This document shows positions 30,361 through 39,344 of a stretch of 64,000 nt of DNA, piece after piece; position 1 is the stretch's first letter, and each line of letters opens with the position of its first letter. Below the pieces are notes generated by a model. It was not told where the DNA came from. It made no database searches and saw only the letters and a program-made list of their open reading frames with translations. Source of the DNA: Acidimicrobiales bacterium (GTDB lineage: Bacteria > Actinomycetota > Acidimicrobiia > Acidimicrobiales > SKKL01); contig JAXHLR010000005.1 of the NCBI GenBank assembly GCA_034521975.1, forward strand, positions 460,400 through 524,399, given 5' to 3'. The translations under genes and the position numbers were made by a program.

Positions 30361-30729
30361 ATGCGCCGAGTCCGTACCCGAATCACGGCCGTCATCTCGA
30401 TCCCCGTCCTGGCACTTGGACTCATCGCCTGCGGAGACGATGGGGGTGGTGGCGGCGCGGAAGCCGAAGCGAAGAGTGAGCTGAGCGACCTGTTCCTGGG
30501 CGAGGGCGAGATGGAGGCCTTGGGCATGGACCGCGAAGCCGCCGACTGCATGGCCGAGGCCGTCGTCGACGCTGTCGGTGCCGAAACCGTGCTTGCCGCA
30601 TCCGAGGAGGGCGACGGCGACCTCGAGTCCATCGATGATCCCGAGCTCGAACAGGAACTGGGCCTCGCGGTCACCGAAGCCATGTTCGACTGCCTCGACC
30701 TCGACATGGAAGAGCCTCCCGAGGAGTAG
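30361..30729 (+). CDS. Small acidic lipoprotein, function unknown
   Basis: A 122-residue predicted lipoprotein: Arg-rich N-terminus, hydrophobic core, and lipobox LGLIAC at about residues 17–22, then a Gly-rich linker. The mature part is strongly acidic and helical, with two cysteines (DCMAEAV and DCLDLDM) about 50 residues apart that may form a disulfide. The start has an excellent ribosome site (AAGGAG, 8 nt before the ATG). The gene is followed by a perfect 12-bp GC hairpin. Proteins of this sort are common in Acidimicrobiia but I know of no function. Confidence 0.7.
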   Translation: MRRVRTRITAVISIPVLALGLIACGDDGGGGGAEAEAKSELSDLFLGEGEMEALGMDREAADCMAEAVVDAVGAETVLAASEEGDGDLESIDDPELEQELGLAVTEAMFDCLDLDMEEPPEE

Positions 30730-30750
30730 CGCTCCCCTCGATCTCCACCG

Positions 30751-30778
30751 ACCGGCCGGCCCTGTGGGGCCGGCCGGT
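30751..30778 (+). terminator. Strong GC hairpin after the lipoprotein gene
   Basis: ACCGGCCGGCCC, a four-base loop (TGTG), then GGGCCGGCCGGT: a perfect 12-bp stem 21 bp after the stop at 30729. There is no T-run after it, so it is an L-shaped or 'I-shaped' terminator of the type common in actinobacteria, or an mRNA-stabilising hairpin. Confidence 0.7.
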
Positions 30779-30901
30779 GCGCGTGCAGGCCTCGGAACCA
30801 CCGAACCCTCATGGTTTCCTCATGACTCTGGGCCTGCTTCGGGAGACGGTGTCGGGAGGCCGGTGAAGGAGCCGGTCGTGACGAACCCTTGGAGGAGCCC
30901 C

Positions 30902-31684
30902 ATGACCACCAACCAGGACCTGCTCGTCGACGCGGAAGAGCTGCGTACCGCGGTGCGCAGCAAGTACAGCGACGTCGCCACCAACCCCGATGCCGAGTTC
31001 CACTTCCAGACCGGTCGACCCCTGGCCGAACGGCTCGGCTACCCGTCCGACATCCTGGCGGCGTTGCCCGACGAGACGATCGCCAGCTTCGCCGGGGTCG
31101 ACAACCCCTTCGCCGCCGGACCCATCCCAGAAGGCTCCCGAGTGGCAGATCTGGGATCAGGCGGCGGGTTCGACTGCCTGGTCGCCAGCCGGATCGTTGG
31201 TCCGGAGGGCCGAGTCGTCGGCGTGGACATGACCCCCGAGATGCTGGAGCGGGCCACCCGCATGGCCGGGCTGGTCGATGCCACCAACGTCGAGTACCGC
31301 GAGGGGATCCTCGAGGACGTTCCCATCGACGCCGGGTGGGCCGATGTGGTGATCAGCAACGGGGTCATCAACCTCGTGGCCGACAAGGCGGTGGTGTTCG
31401 CCGAGGCAGCCAGGATCCTTCGCCCCGGCGGCTGCCTGCAGTTCGCCGACATCGCCGTCGGCGCCGAGGTGCCCGATGCCGCCCGGTGCGACATCGACCT
31501 CTGGACCGACTGCATCGCGGGCGCGCTCTCGGTCGACGATTGGTGCGATCTGATCACCGCGGCGGGCTTCAGCGACGTGGCGGTCGGAATGCCGACCGAC
31601 ACCTTCGGCGGCACCAACGGCGAGGATCGCGCCCGTCAGTTCCAGGTCAACGCTCACACCTTCCGGGCCCGCAAGCCAGCCTGA
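30902..31684 (+). CDS. SAM-dependent methyltransferase, ArsM-like without the N-terminal cysteine
   Basis: A 260-residue class I methyltransferase. SAM site VADLGSGGGFDCLVAS, then VVGVDMTPEML, ISNGVINLVADK and LRPGGCLQFADI closely follow arsenite methyltransferases. However the conserved cysteine before the SAM fold (in a YGCGxP-type motif) is replaced by FAGVDNPF here, while a pair of cysteines remains in the C-terminal part (DLWTDCIAGALSVDDWC). It may therefore act on something other than As(III). Good ribosome site (GGAGG before the ATG). The end overlaps the convergent regulator gene by 31 bp. Confidence 0.8.
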   Translation: MTTNQDLLVDAEELRTAVRSKYSDVATNPDAEFHFQTGRPLAERLGYPSDILAALPDETIASFAGVDNPFAAGPIPEGSRVADLGSGGGFDCLVASRIVGPEGRVVGVDMTPEMLERATRMAGLVDATNVEYREGILEDVPIDAGWADVVISNGVINLVADKAVVFAEAARILRPGGCLQFADIAVGAEVPDAARCDIDLWTDCIAGALSVDDWCDLITAAGFSDVAVGMPTDTFGGTNGEDRARQFQVNAHTFRARKPA

Positions 31685-34221
31685 GCAGGCGGGGTTTCCG
31701 CCACGCCGTCACCGGCGTCCTCCGAGCCGTCACCCTCTGAGCCATCGTCGGCGACGAGGTGGCGGCGGAGGCCGTCGATGGCCACCCCGGCCGCCTGGGT
31801 GGGGTTCCAGGCCGCTCCCTGATCGCTGAGCTGCTCGTAGCGGCGTTGTCCGATCCGCTGAACGAGCTCGTCTTCGAGCTGGGTGCGGATGAGTTCGGAG
31901 ATTCCGGTGCGGTAGCCGGTGGCGCGCCGTGATCCCAACAGCCGGCTGGCGGTGTCGGTGTCGCCGTGGTCGGCGAGCAGACGTGCCGCCATCATCGTGT
32001 CGGCGGAGATCAACATCCACATGCCCCGCTCCCGGTACCGCTCGAGGGTCCGGCACAACGTCCGGGCAGCTTTCTCCCGAGGTTGGCCGGGCAGGGTGAT
32101 CTGGGTCAGTGTGCTGGCCGCGGCCCCGAGCAGGAGGCGATAGTCGTGGCGCAGCGAGGCGATCACCACCGCCTCGAGCAGCTCACTTGCCCGCTGTGGA
32201 TCGGCGGCACAGAGCTGGAGCCCGGCGAAGAGGCAGTCGAACACGCCGAGGACGCCGTGCTGGGCTCGGTCGGGTCGAACGTCGGTGGTCTCGAGCACGG
32301 GTTCCTGGCGAACCGCGGCGGCGATGGCGACGAAGCCGTCGGCGAACCCCCGCTCCATCCCGATCTCGCCGCGGCTGAGATCGGCAAGGCGTCCGGCGTC
32401 GGCGACGACGCGGTCGAGGTGTCCCTGGTAGTAGTCGCACCACATGGTGGCCAGCACGGTGGCGTGGGACTCGTGCGCGTCCCGGGCCATCTCGGCGAGC
32501 TGCCGCGCCCGGTCCCACTCGCCCCTGTGGGCCAGCATCCGTGCCCACACCGCGAGGGCGTCGGCGGCCAGTCCGTCGGTGGGTCGGTCGCCCAGGTCGG
32601 CCTGGTCGCACCATCTGAGGAGCTCGAAGAGCTGGAACAGCTCGGCGTAGTCGCCGATGGCGGCGACGATGCGCCGGATCGATGTCGTGTCGCCGTCCTC
32701 GTGGGCATAGCCGACCGCCGCCCGAAGGTTGGGCCACGCCGCGTGGGAGGACCGCAGCGCCTCGTCGATGGCCGGGGTCTGGAAGGCGGCGTCGAGGCGC
32801 TCGGTGAGCACGGCGAAGTGAACCACGTGGCGGTGCTTGGATCCGACCGGGTCGGCCAGCTGGGCCGCGGCGAACTCGCGGATCGAGTCCAGAAGATGGA
32901 ATCGCGTGCGGGCGTCGCTCCCGGTCGTCGCGACCACCAGCGAGTTGCTGAGCAGGCGCTCCATCGACTCGATCACATCGAAGGGGTCGGCCCCCGGAAG
33001 CGCCACCGCGGCGACGTCGTCGAGCGAGAAGGTCCCGACGAAGACGCTCAGCTGGGCGAGCAGCTCCCGGTCGTGGTCGTCGAGCGCGTCCCACGACCAG
33101 GCGATGGTGCGGTGGAGCGAGGCGTGCCGGGCGGCATCGGCATCGTCGAGGTTCCCGGTGTCGTCGGGCCCGGTGGTTCGCAGCAGGCGGAAGCGGTCGT
33201 CGAGCAGCCGGAGCATCTCGTCCGGCGACAGGAGGCGTGTCCGGGCCGCCGCCAGCTCGATCGCCAGCGGGATGCCGTCGAGGCGATCGACGAGCTCGTC
33301 GAGGGCAGGGTCGTCGGCAGGGAGGTCCATTCCGGCATCGGCCGCCCTGGCCCGGAAGCACGCCGCGGCATCGCGGTGGGAGAGCGGTTCGAGGACCAGC
33401 AGCGACTCGCCGGGGACCTCGAGGGGTCGGCGGCTCGTCGCCACCACCCGCACGCCGGGGCAGCGATGGATCAGCTCGGTGGCGAAGCGGGCCGCTTCCT
33501 CGACGACATGCTCGCAGCAGTCGAGCACGAGCAGCGCCTCTCGGTCGCCGAGGATGCGCATGATCGACTCTGCCGGCTCGGCATCGCCCTGCTGGCCCTC
33601 GCCCAGGGCGCCCAGCACCACGTTGGCCAGTGCATGAGGCGTTCGCGTGGCGCCGAGCGCGCAGAGGTGGTGGTCGGTGATCCCCAGCGCCGACGGCGCG
33701 ACGTCGAGGAGGAGGGTCGCCAGCGAGGTCTTGCCGACTCCGCCGGTGCCGGTGATCGTCACCAAGCGGTGGTTCGTGATCCGATCGACGAGCCGAGTGA
33801 GGTCGCCCTCCCGGCCGAACAGGGACGTCCCGCTCGCCCCGTTCCAGAGTGGGGCGGCCGGCGACCAGGAGGTTCGGGACGGGGTCGACCCCGTCGGTTC
33901 CGCGTCCGGGTCCTCGACGGTGACCTCGGCGGCGAACCGGTAGCCCACCCGGTGCGCCGTTCGGATGAACCGCTGGGCCTCGCCGTCGTCGCCGACCACC
34001 CGCCGGCACTGCTTGATCTGGGTGGTGAGCGCCGACGCGGTGACGAAGCGGTCTCCCCACACGGTGTCGAGCAGCTCCTCCTTGGGGACGACGCGGTGGC
34101 GCTGCTCGATCAGGTGGGTCAGGACCGCGAACGCCTGGGGCTCCATGTCGACGGGGTGGCCGTCGTCGAGGAGCTCGACGGTGTCGGTGTCGATCGTGAA
34201 GCGGCCGAAGTGGTAGCGCAT
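31654..34221 (-). CDS. wHTH–NTPase transcriptional regulator (OmpR-type DNA-binding domain, AfsR/MalT-like)
   Basis: An 855-residue regulator. Residues 1–98 form a winged-helix Trans_reg_C domain (ending IRTAHRVGYRF). Then comes a STAND-type NTPase with P-loop GTGGVGKT (158–165), Walker B ALLVLDCCEHV, and sensor VVATSRRPLEV. After that a helical repeat region, probably TPR-like, extends to the C-terminus. Such proteins bind DNA as ATP-dependent switches; the inducer is not known. Start ATG at 34221 is used since the wing-helix begins there, and the gene is divergent from the acyl-CoA dehydrogenase at 34340. There is no BTAD domain, unlike the regulator at 44360. Confidence 0.87.
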   Translation of the reverse strand: MRYHFGRFTIDTDTVELLDDGHPVDMEPQAFAVLTHLIEQRHRVVPKEELLDTVWGDRFVTASALTTQIKQCRRVVGDDGEAQRFIRTAHRVGYRFAAEVTVEDPDAEPTGSTPSRTSWSPAAPLWNGASGTSLFGREGDLTRLVDRITNHRLVTITGTGGVGKTSLATLLLDVAPSALGITDHHLCALGATRTPHALANVVLGALGEGQQGDAEPAESIMRILGDREALLVLDCCEHVVEEAARFATELIHRCPGVRVVATSRRPLEVPGESLLVLEPLSHRDAAACFRARAADAGMDLPADDPALDELVDRLDGIPLAIELAAARTRLLSPDEMLRLLDDRFRLLRTTGPDDTGNLDDADAARHASLHRTIAWSWDALDDHDRELLAQLSVFVGTFSLDDVAAVALPGADPFDVIESMERLLSNSLVVATTGSDARTRFHLLDSIREFAAAQLADPVGSKHRHVVHFAVLTERLDAAFQTPAIDEALRSSHAAWPNLRAAVGYAHEDGDTTSIRRIVAAIGDYAELFQLFELLRWCDQADLGDRPTDGLAADALAVWARMLAHRGEWDRARQLAEMARDAHESHATVLATMWCDYYQGHLDRVVADAGRLADLSRGEIGMERGFADGFVAIAAAVRQEPVLETTDVRPDRAQHGVLGVFDCLFAGLQLCAADPQRASELLEAVVIASLRHDYRLLLGAAASTLTQITLPGQPREKAARTLCRTLERYRERGMWMLISADTMMAARLLADHGDTDTASRLLGSRRATGYRTGISELIRTQLEDELVQRIGQRRYEQLSDQGAAWNPTQAAGVAIDGLRRHLVADDGSEGDGSEDAGDGVAETPPAQAGLRARKV

Positions 34222-34339
34222 GGCGGCCCGGTCGTCGGGGTCTGGGTCACTTCCGAGTGTACGAGGCGGTGGTCTCCGGGGCCGGGGAACGCAACGTGAG
34301 CGGCTTGCACCCCTGGCGTTGGTCGACAAGTGTGATCCC

Positions 34340-36493
34340 ATGTCGATCGCCATCACCGATGACCACCGCGCTCTGGCCGATACCGCGTCGGACCTGCTGA
34401 TCCGCTACGGCGCCCGCAAGGCCGCTCGCGACCTGCTCGAATCCGACCAGGAGCCGTTGCCCAAGCTCTGGACCGAGATCACCAACGTGGGTTGGCTCGG
34501 CCTGCACCTTCCCGAGGAGCATGGGGGCTCCGGCTATGGCATGGAGGAGCTGGTCGTTGTCGTCGAGGAGCTCGGCAGGGCCGTTGCTCCCGGCCCGTTC
34601 GTGCCCACCGTCATCGCCAGCGCGGTCATCGACGCCGTCGCCGACGACGTCACCAGGTCCCAGCTGGTGCCCGGGCTCGCCGACGGCTCGCTGACCGGTG
34701 CGGTCGCCCTCGGAGGCGCGGTCACCGTCGCCGACGGCAAGGCCTCGGGTGAGGTCAGCGCCGTGCTCGGCGGCGGTCTGGCCAAGGTCCTGCTCGTGCC
34801 CGCGGGCGACGACGTCGCCATCGTCGAGGTGGGCGACGGGGTCACCGTCGACAACGCCCCCAACCTCGATCCCACCCGGCGTTCGGCCCGGATCACCCTC
34901 GACGGTGTTGCTGCCACCGTGCTCCCCGGCGCCAGGCAGGTGCTGGTCGATCTCGCTCGGCTCGTCCTCTCGGCCGAGGCGGTCGGTGTGGCACGCGAGT
35001 GCACCGACCTGGCCGCGGCCTATGCCAAGGAACGCCACCAGTTCGGTCGCCCGATCGCCATGTTCCAGGGGGTCAAGCACCACTGCGCCAACATGGCCGT
35101 GGCCACCGAGCTGGCCACCAGCGCCGTGTGGGACGCCGCCAGGGCTGCGAGCACCGGTGGCGACCAGCTGTCGTACGCCGCGGCGACCGCCGCATCACTC
35201 GCCGGCCCCGCCGCCGACCTGTGCGCGAACCTCAACACCCAGATCCACGGTGGCATCGCCATCACCTTCGAGCACGACGCCCACCTCTACATGCGTCGCG
35301 CCACCACGCTCCTGGCGCTCCTCGACCACAAGGCAGCCGCGGTCGACCTGGCCGACCTGACCCGCTCCGACGTCGTCCGAGCCAAGACGGTCGAGCTTCC
35401 ACCCGAGGCCGAGGCGATCCGTGACGAGGTGCGCACCTTCGCCGACAGCATCAAGGGTCTCTCCGCCGAGGAACAGAGGGCCAAGCTGGTCGAGACCGGC
35501 TATGCCCAGCCTCACTGGCCCGAACCATGGGGCCGCAACGCCGGGGCCGTCGAGCAGCTCGTGATCGAGCAGGAGTTCGCCGAGGCCGGAATCCAGCGCC
35601 CCCAGTACGGGATCACGGGCTGGGTCATCCTCACCCTGATCCAGTACGCGACCGAGGACCAGGTGGCGCGCTGGGTGAAGCCTGCCCTGGACCAGGAAGT
35701 GATCTGGTGCCAGCTCTTCAGCGAGCCCGATGCCGGATCGGACGCCGCCGGCGTGAAGACGAAGGCGACGCGGGTCGACGGCGGTTGGCTGGTGAACGGC
35801 CAGAAGGTGTGGACCAGCGGCGCCCACGAGGCCGCCTACGGGTTCGCCACCGTGCGCACCAACCCCGATGTCGCCAAGCACGACGGCATCACGATCATGG
35901 TGATCGACATGCACGCCGAGGGCGTCGAGGTCCGACCCATCAAGATGCCGACCGGGAACTCGTCGTTCAACGAGGTCTTCTTCAGCGACGTGTTCGTGGC
36001 CGACGACGACGTGGTCGGACCGGTCGACGGCGGGTGGACGGTCGCCCGGGCCACCCTCGGCAACGAGAGCGTCAGCATCGGCGGCGGCCAGGGCGGCATG
36101 GCGCTACCCGCGGCGACGCTGGTGAGCCAGCTCGACGCGAACCCCGGCCGGCTCTTCGGTGGCCCCGCTCGCATCGGTCGCTACGCCGCCCAGCAGCAGG
36201 CCATGGGCTTGCTCAACCTCCGCAGTGCCAACCGTGCGGTCGCCGGCGCCGAGCCCGGACCCGAAGGCGCCATCACCAAGCTGGTGCTGTCCGAGCTCGG
36301 GCACGAGGCGGTCGCCATCCAGGTCGAGCTGCTCGGTCCCGAGGCTGTCTTTGTCGACGGTGCGGGTGCGATCGCCGGGAACATGGTGCTCATGCACCGG
36401 GGTATGTCGATCGCCGGGGGCACCTCGGAGATCAAGCGCAACCAGATCGGCGAGCGGATCCTCGGCCTGCCCCGGGACCCGTTGCTCAAGTAG
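34340..36493 (+). CDS. Fused double acyl-CoA dehydrogenase (FadE34-like)
   Basis: A 717-residue protein with two acyl-CoA dehydrogenase modules in tandem. The first, to about residue 350, is degenerate: it retains KERHQFGRPI and a Gly-rich end but little of the FAD/substrate loop. The second, from about 370, is complete, with [20 protein letters not shown] and the C-terminal GGTSEIKRNQIGERIL. This fused layout is that of FadE34 of M. tuberculosis, active on steroid side-chain CoA thioesters. Substrate is inferred only. Together with the next gene it could oxidise bulky acyl-CoAs. Start ATG is chosen to match the family's N-terminus. Confidence 0.85.
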   Translation: MSIAITDDHRALADTASDLLIRYGARKAARDLLESDQEPLPKLWTEITNVGWLGLHLPEEHGGSGYGMEELVVVVEELGRAVAPGPFVPTVIASAVIDAVADDVTRSQLVPGLADGSLTGAVALGGAVTVADGKASGEVSAVLGGGLAKVLLVPAGDDVAIVEVGDGVTVDNAPNLDPTRRSARITLDGVAATVLPGARQVLVDLARLVLSAEAVGVARECTDLAAAYAKERHQFGRPIAMFQGVKHHCANMAVATELATSAVWDAARAASTGGDQLSYAAATAASLAGPAADLCANLNTQIHGGIAITFEHDAHLYMRRATTLLALLDHKAAAVDLADLTRSDVVRAKTVELPPEAEAIRDEVRTFADSIKGLSAEEQRAKLVETGYAQPHWPEPWGRNAGAVEQLVIEQEFAEAGIQRPQYGITGWVILTLIQYATEDQVARWVKPALDQEVIWCQLFSEPDAGSDAAGVKTKATRVDGGWLVNGQKVWTSGAHEAAYGFATVRTNPDVAKHDGITIMVIDMHAEGVEVRPIKMPTGNSSFNEVFFSDVFVADDDVVGPVDGGWTVARATLGNESVSIGGGQGGMALPAATLVSQLDANPGRLFGGPARIGRYAAQQQAMGLLNLRSANRAVAGAEPGPEGAITKLVLSELGHEAVAIQVELLGPEAVFVDGAGAIAGNMVLMHRGMSIAGGTSEIKRNQIGERILGLPRDPLLK

Positions 36494-36508
36494 CGGCGGC
36501 GGCCGTGA

Positions 36509-37654
36509 TCACCACAGCGTGCGGCCGATGATCTCCTTCATGATCTCGGTGGTGCCGCCGTAGATCCTGGTGACCCGGGCGTCGGTGTAGGCCCGGGCGA
36601 TGGGGTACTCGGTCATGTAGCCGTATCCGCCGTGCAGTTGGACGCCGAGGTCGACGGCCTTGCCCTGCAGCTCGGTGCACCACCACTTGGCCATGGCCGC
36701 GTCCTCGGCGGTGAGGTCGCCGGTGTCGAGCGCTTCCACACAGCGGTCGATGAACGCTTGGCCGATCTCGACCTCGGTGGCCAGGGTCGCGAGCGCGAAC
36801 CGGGTGTTCTGGAACGACGAGATGGGTTGGCCGAACGCCTCGCGCTCGCCGCAGTAGGCCACCGTCCAGTCGAGCGCGGCCCGTGCCGCCGCCACCCCGG
36901 CCGCCGCGATCGAGAGCCGTTCCTGGGCCAGGTTGGTCATCAGCAGGGCGAACCCCTGCCCCTCCTCGCCCAGCCGGTTGGCGACCGGCACCGCAACGTC
37001 GGTGAAGCTCAGCTCGGCCGTGTCCTGGGAGTGCAGCCCGATCTTGTCCAGGTTGCGTCCCCGGTCGAAGCCCTCCATGCCCCGCTCGATCACCAGCAGC
37101 GACAGGCCCCGGTGGCGTTCGGCGGGATCGGTCTTGACCGCGGTGATGACCAGGTCGGCGTTGATGCCGTTGGTGATGAAGGTCTTCGAGCCGTTCACCA
37201 CGTAGTGGTCGCCATCACGGGCAGCGGTGGTGCGCATCGACGCCAGGTCCGATCCGATACCGGGCTCGGTCATGGCGACGGCGGTGATCAGCTCGCCCGA
37301 GCAGATCCCCGGCACCCAGCGGGCCTGCTGCGCGTCGTCGGCCAGGTCACGGAAGTAGGGGATGCAGATGTCGTTGTGGAGGGTGAGACCCAGACCCGCG
37401 CCGCCCAGGCCCGCCCGCTGCACCTCCTCGCCGAGCACCAGGTTGAACCGGAAGTCGCGGGTGCCGCCACCTCCGAGCTCGGCCGGGAGGTCGATGCCGA
37501 GGAACCCGGCAGCTCCCGCGGCCTCGAACAGGCGGCGGTCGACGATCCCCTCGGACTCCCACCGGTGCAGGTGGGGGATCGCCTCGCGCTCGAGGAACGA
37601 CCGCACGCTGGTGCGGAACTGCTCGTGCTCTGGTTCGAAGAGGGTGCGATGCAT
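36509..37654 (-). CDS. Acyl-CoA dehydrogenase
   Basis: A 381-residue flavoprotein of standard length. MTEPGIGSDLASM and NGSKTFITNG form the FAD/substrate middle domain, and the C-terminal helical domain has REAFGQPISSFQN and LHGGYGYMTEYPIARAYTDARVTRIYGGTTEIMKE-like motifs, including the conserved region around the catalytic glutamate of medium/long-chain enzymes. It introduces the 2,3 double bond, passing electrons to ETF. It converges with the fused enzyme gene with only 15 bp between. The exact chain length is not predictable. Confidence 0.93.
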   Translation of the reverse strand: MHRTLFEPEHEQFRTSVRSFLEREAIPHLHRWESEGIVDRRLFEAAGAAGFLGIDLPAELGGGGTRDFRFNLVLGEEVQRAGLGGAGLGLTLHNDICIPYFRDLADDAQQARWVPGICSGELITAVAMTEPGIGSDLASMRTTAARDGDHYVVNGSKTFITNGINADLVITAVKTDPAERHRGLSLLVIERGMEGFDRGRNLDKIGLHSQDTAELSFTDVAVPVANRLGEEGQGFALLMTNLAQERLSIAAAGVAAARAALDWTVAYCGEREAFGQPISSFQNTRFALATLATEVEIGQAFIDRCVEALDTGDLTAEDAAMAKWWCTELQGKAVDLGVQLHGGYGYMTEYPIARAYTDARVTRIYGGTTEIMKEIIGRTLW

Positions 37655-37766
37655 GGGTAGCTCAGTGAGGGTGGAGGCCGAAGCGACAGCACATGGTTGT
37701 GAGGGTAGGGGAGCGAGGAATCGCTAGCGTGCACCGGTAGCGCTGGCGAACCCAAGGAGTGTGTCC

Positions 37767-38666
37767 ATGACCATCACCAAGGCCGATCTCGGACGGGTCG
37801 GCATCTGGACCGCCGCGTCCGACGCCATGTCGTCGCACGCCGCCGGTGAGCTCGCCCACCTGATCGAGGAGGTCGGGTTCTCCACGATGTGGATCCCCGA
37901 GACCGTCGGCCGGGACCCGTTCGTCACCGCCACGTTGTTGCTCGAGCGGACCTCGAAGCTGCAGATCGCCACCGGCATCGCCAACATCTACGCCCGCGAT
38001 GCGGTCACGATGGCCAACACCCAGCGGTCGCTCGAGGAGGCGTTCCCCGGCCGGTTCCTCCTCGGGCTCGGCGTCAGCCACGAACACCTGGTCGACCGGG
38101 TCCGCAAGCACGACTACTCCAAGCCCTACTCGCGGATGGTCGAGTATCTGGCCGAGATGGATGCCGCGGTCTTCCGGGCGGTCGGGCCGACCGAGCTCCC
38201 GGCCAGGGTCCTCGCCGCGCTCGGCCCCAAGATGCTCGCACTCGCCGGTTCCGCGACGCAGGGTGCGCACCCGTACTTCGTTCCGGTCGAGCACACCGCG
38301 CTCGCCCGCGAGACCATGGGGGAGGGGCCGATCCTCGCTCCCGAGCAGATGGTCGTGCTCGACACCGATCCCGACTCGGCGCGGGAGACCGCCCGCACCG
38401 CCATGGCGGTGTACCTGCGAGCCCCGAACTACCGCAACAACCTCGCCCGCTTCGGGTTCGGCGAGGACGACTTCGCCGACGGTGGCAGCGATCGCCTCGT
38501 CGACGCCATCGTCGCCTGGGGTGATGTGGATGCCGCGGTCGATCGCGTGCAGGCCCACCACGACGCCGGGGCCGATCACGTCGCGGTGCAGATCCTCGCC
38601 TCGGGCGGGCTGAGCCTGCCCGAGAACCAGCTGCGCGAGCTGGGCTCGGGTCTGGTGTCGAGCTGA
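37767..38666 (+). CDS. LLM-class F420-dependent oxidoreductase (TIGR03620-like)
   Basis: A 299-residue luciferase-like TIM-barrel enzyme expected to use coenzyme F420. LGRVGIWT at the N-terminus, GFSTMWIPE, IANIYARD and RFLLGLGVSHEHLVD match the MSMEG_4141-type group (TIGR03620). The C-terminus has APNYRNNLARFGFGEDDF. The reaction is unknown; relatives act as hydride donors on unusual lipids or xenobiotics. ATG at 37767 is used rather than GTG at 37761 because AAGGAG lies 7 nt before it. A decayed fragment of a close paralogue lies at the right end of the window (63.74–63.98 kb). Confidence 0.87.
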   Translation: MTITKADLGRVGIWTAASDAMSSHAAGELAHLIEEVGFSTMWIPETVGRDPFVTATLLLERTSKLQIATGIANIYARDAVTMANTQRSLEEAFPGRFLLGLGVSHEHLVDRVRKHDYSKPYSRMVEYLAEMDAAVFRAVGPTELPARVLAALGPKMLALAGSATQGAHPYFVPVEHTALARETMGEGPILAPEQMVVLDTDPDSARETARTAMAVYLRAPNYRNNLARFGFGEDDFADGGSDRLVDAIVAWGDVDAAVDRVQAHHDAGADHVAVQILASGGLSLPENQLRELGSGLVSS

Positions 38667-38690
38667 GGCCGCGGCGTTGCGACCGTCGCC

Positions 38691-38722
38691 TTGACAGCCC
38701 CCCGCCCCCGATTGGGTACCCT
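38691..38722 (+). promoter_or_regulatory. Candidate promoter of the DoxX gene (TTGACA…TACCCT)
   Basis: A consensus TTGACA at 38691–38696 and TACCCT at 38717–38722. The spacer of 20 bp is longer than the usual 17, so strength is doubtful. The DoxX ATG is at 38774, leaving a 40-nt leader. Confidence 0.4.
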
Positions 38723-38773
38723 CGGTAGCCGAACTGAACGAGCCACGCCTTCCCCCTGGAGCCTGACCCGCTG

Positions 38774-39295
38774 ATGAGTGACGCCGACGTCTATGACCTG
38801 TGCCTGTTCCTGCTGCGAGCCGTCGTGGGCGTGGTGATGCTGGCCCACGGCATCAACCACATCGTCGGCGGCGGCAAGATTTCGGGTACCGCCGGTTGGT
38901 TCGCGTCGCTCGGGATGCGCCCCGGCAAGTTCCACGCCTGGTTGGCCAGCCTCACCGAGGTCGTGTGCGGCGTGCTGCTGGTGCTCGGGCTGCTCACCTC
39001 CCTCGCCGCGGCCGGCAGCCTCGGCGTCATGGTCGTCGCCTGGCTCATCAACCACCGCGGCAACGGCTTCTTCACCTTCAAGCCCGGCGAGGGCTGGGAG
39101 TACGTGATGGTCCTGTCGGTGATCAGCCTGGCCATCGGGGGCCTCGGCGCCGGCGGGTGGTCGATCGATGATGCCGCCGACCTCGACCTCTTCGTTGGTG
39201 GCAGCGGGCTGGCGATCACCGCGATCGCCGGCCTCGGTGGCGCCGCGGCGCTGCTGGCGGTGTTCTGGCGGCCGAACTCCCCGGCGGAGGGCTGA
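38774..39295 (+). CDS. DoxX-family membrane protein
   Basis: A 173-residue protein with four membrane helices. The first helix with MLAHGINHIVGG, followed by SGTAGWFASLGM and an HAWLASLTEVVCGVLLVLG segment, is the DoxX pattern. DoxX proteins of actinobacteria associate with redox complexes, for example with superoxide dismutase and a thiol oxidoreductase in M. tuberculosis; here there is no such neighbour. An extracytoplasmic loop after helix three contains FFTFKPGEGWEYV. It lies between two F420-type oxidoreductase genes, which may be chance. Confidence 0.8.
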   Translation: MSDADVYDLCLFLLRAVVGVVMLAHGINHIVGGGKISGTAGWFASLGMRPGKFHAWLASLTEVVCGVLLVLGLLTSLAAAGSLGVMVVAWLINHRGNGFFTFKPGEGWEYVMVLSVISLAIGGLGAGGWSIDDAADLDLFVGGSGLAITAIAGLGGAAALLAVFWRPNSPAEG

Positions 39296-39344
39296 CGCCC
39301 GCTAGGGTCGGCACCGACCACGGGCCCCGATCGGAGAACAGTCC

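Noticed and set aside
31966..34299. A 777-codon plus-strand frame opposite the wHTH–NTPase regulator
   Set aside because: The minus strand has an intact P-loop and winged helix; the plus frame shows only Gly/Arg/Val-rich text.
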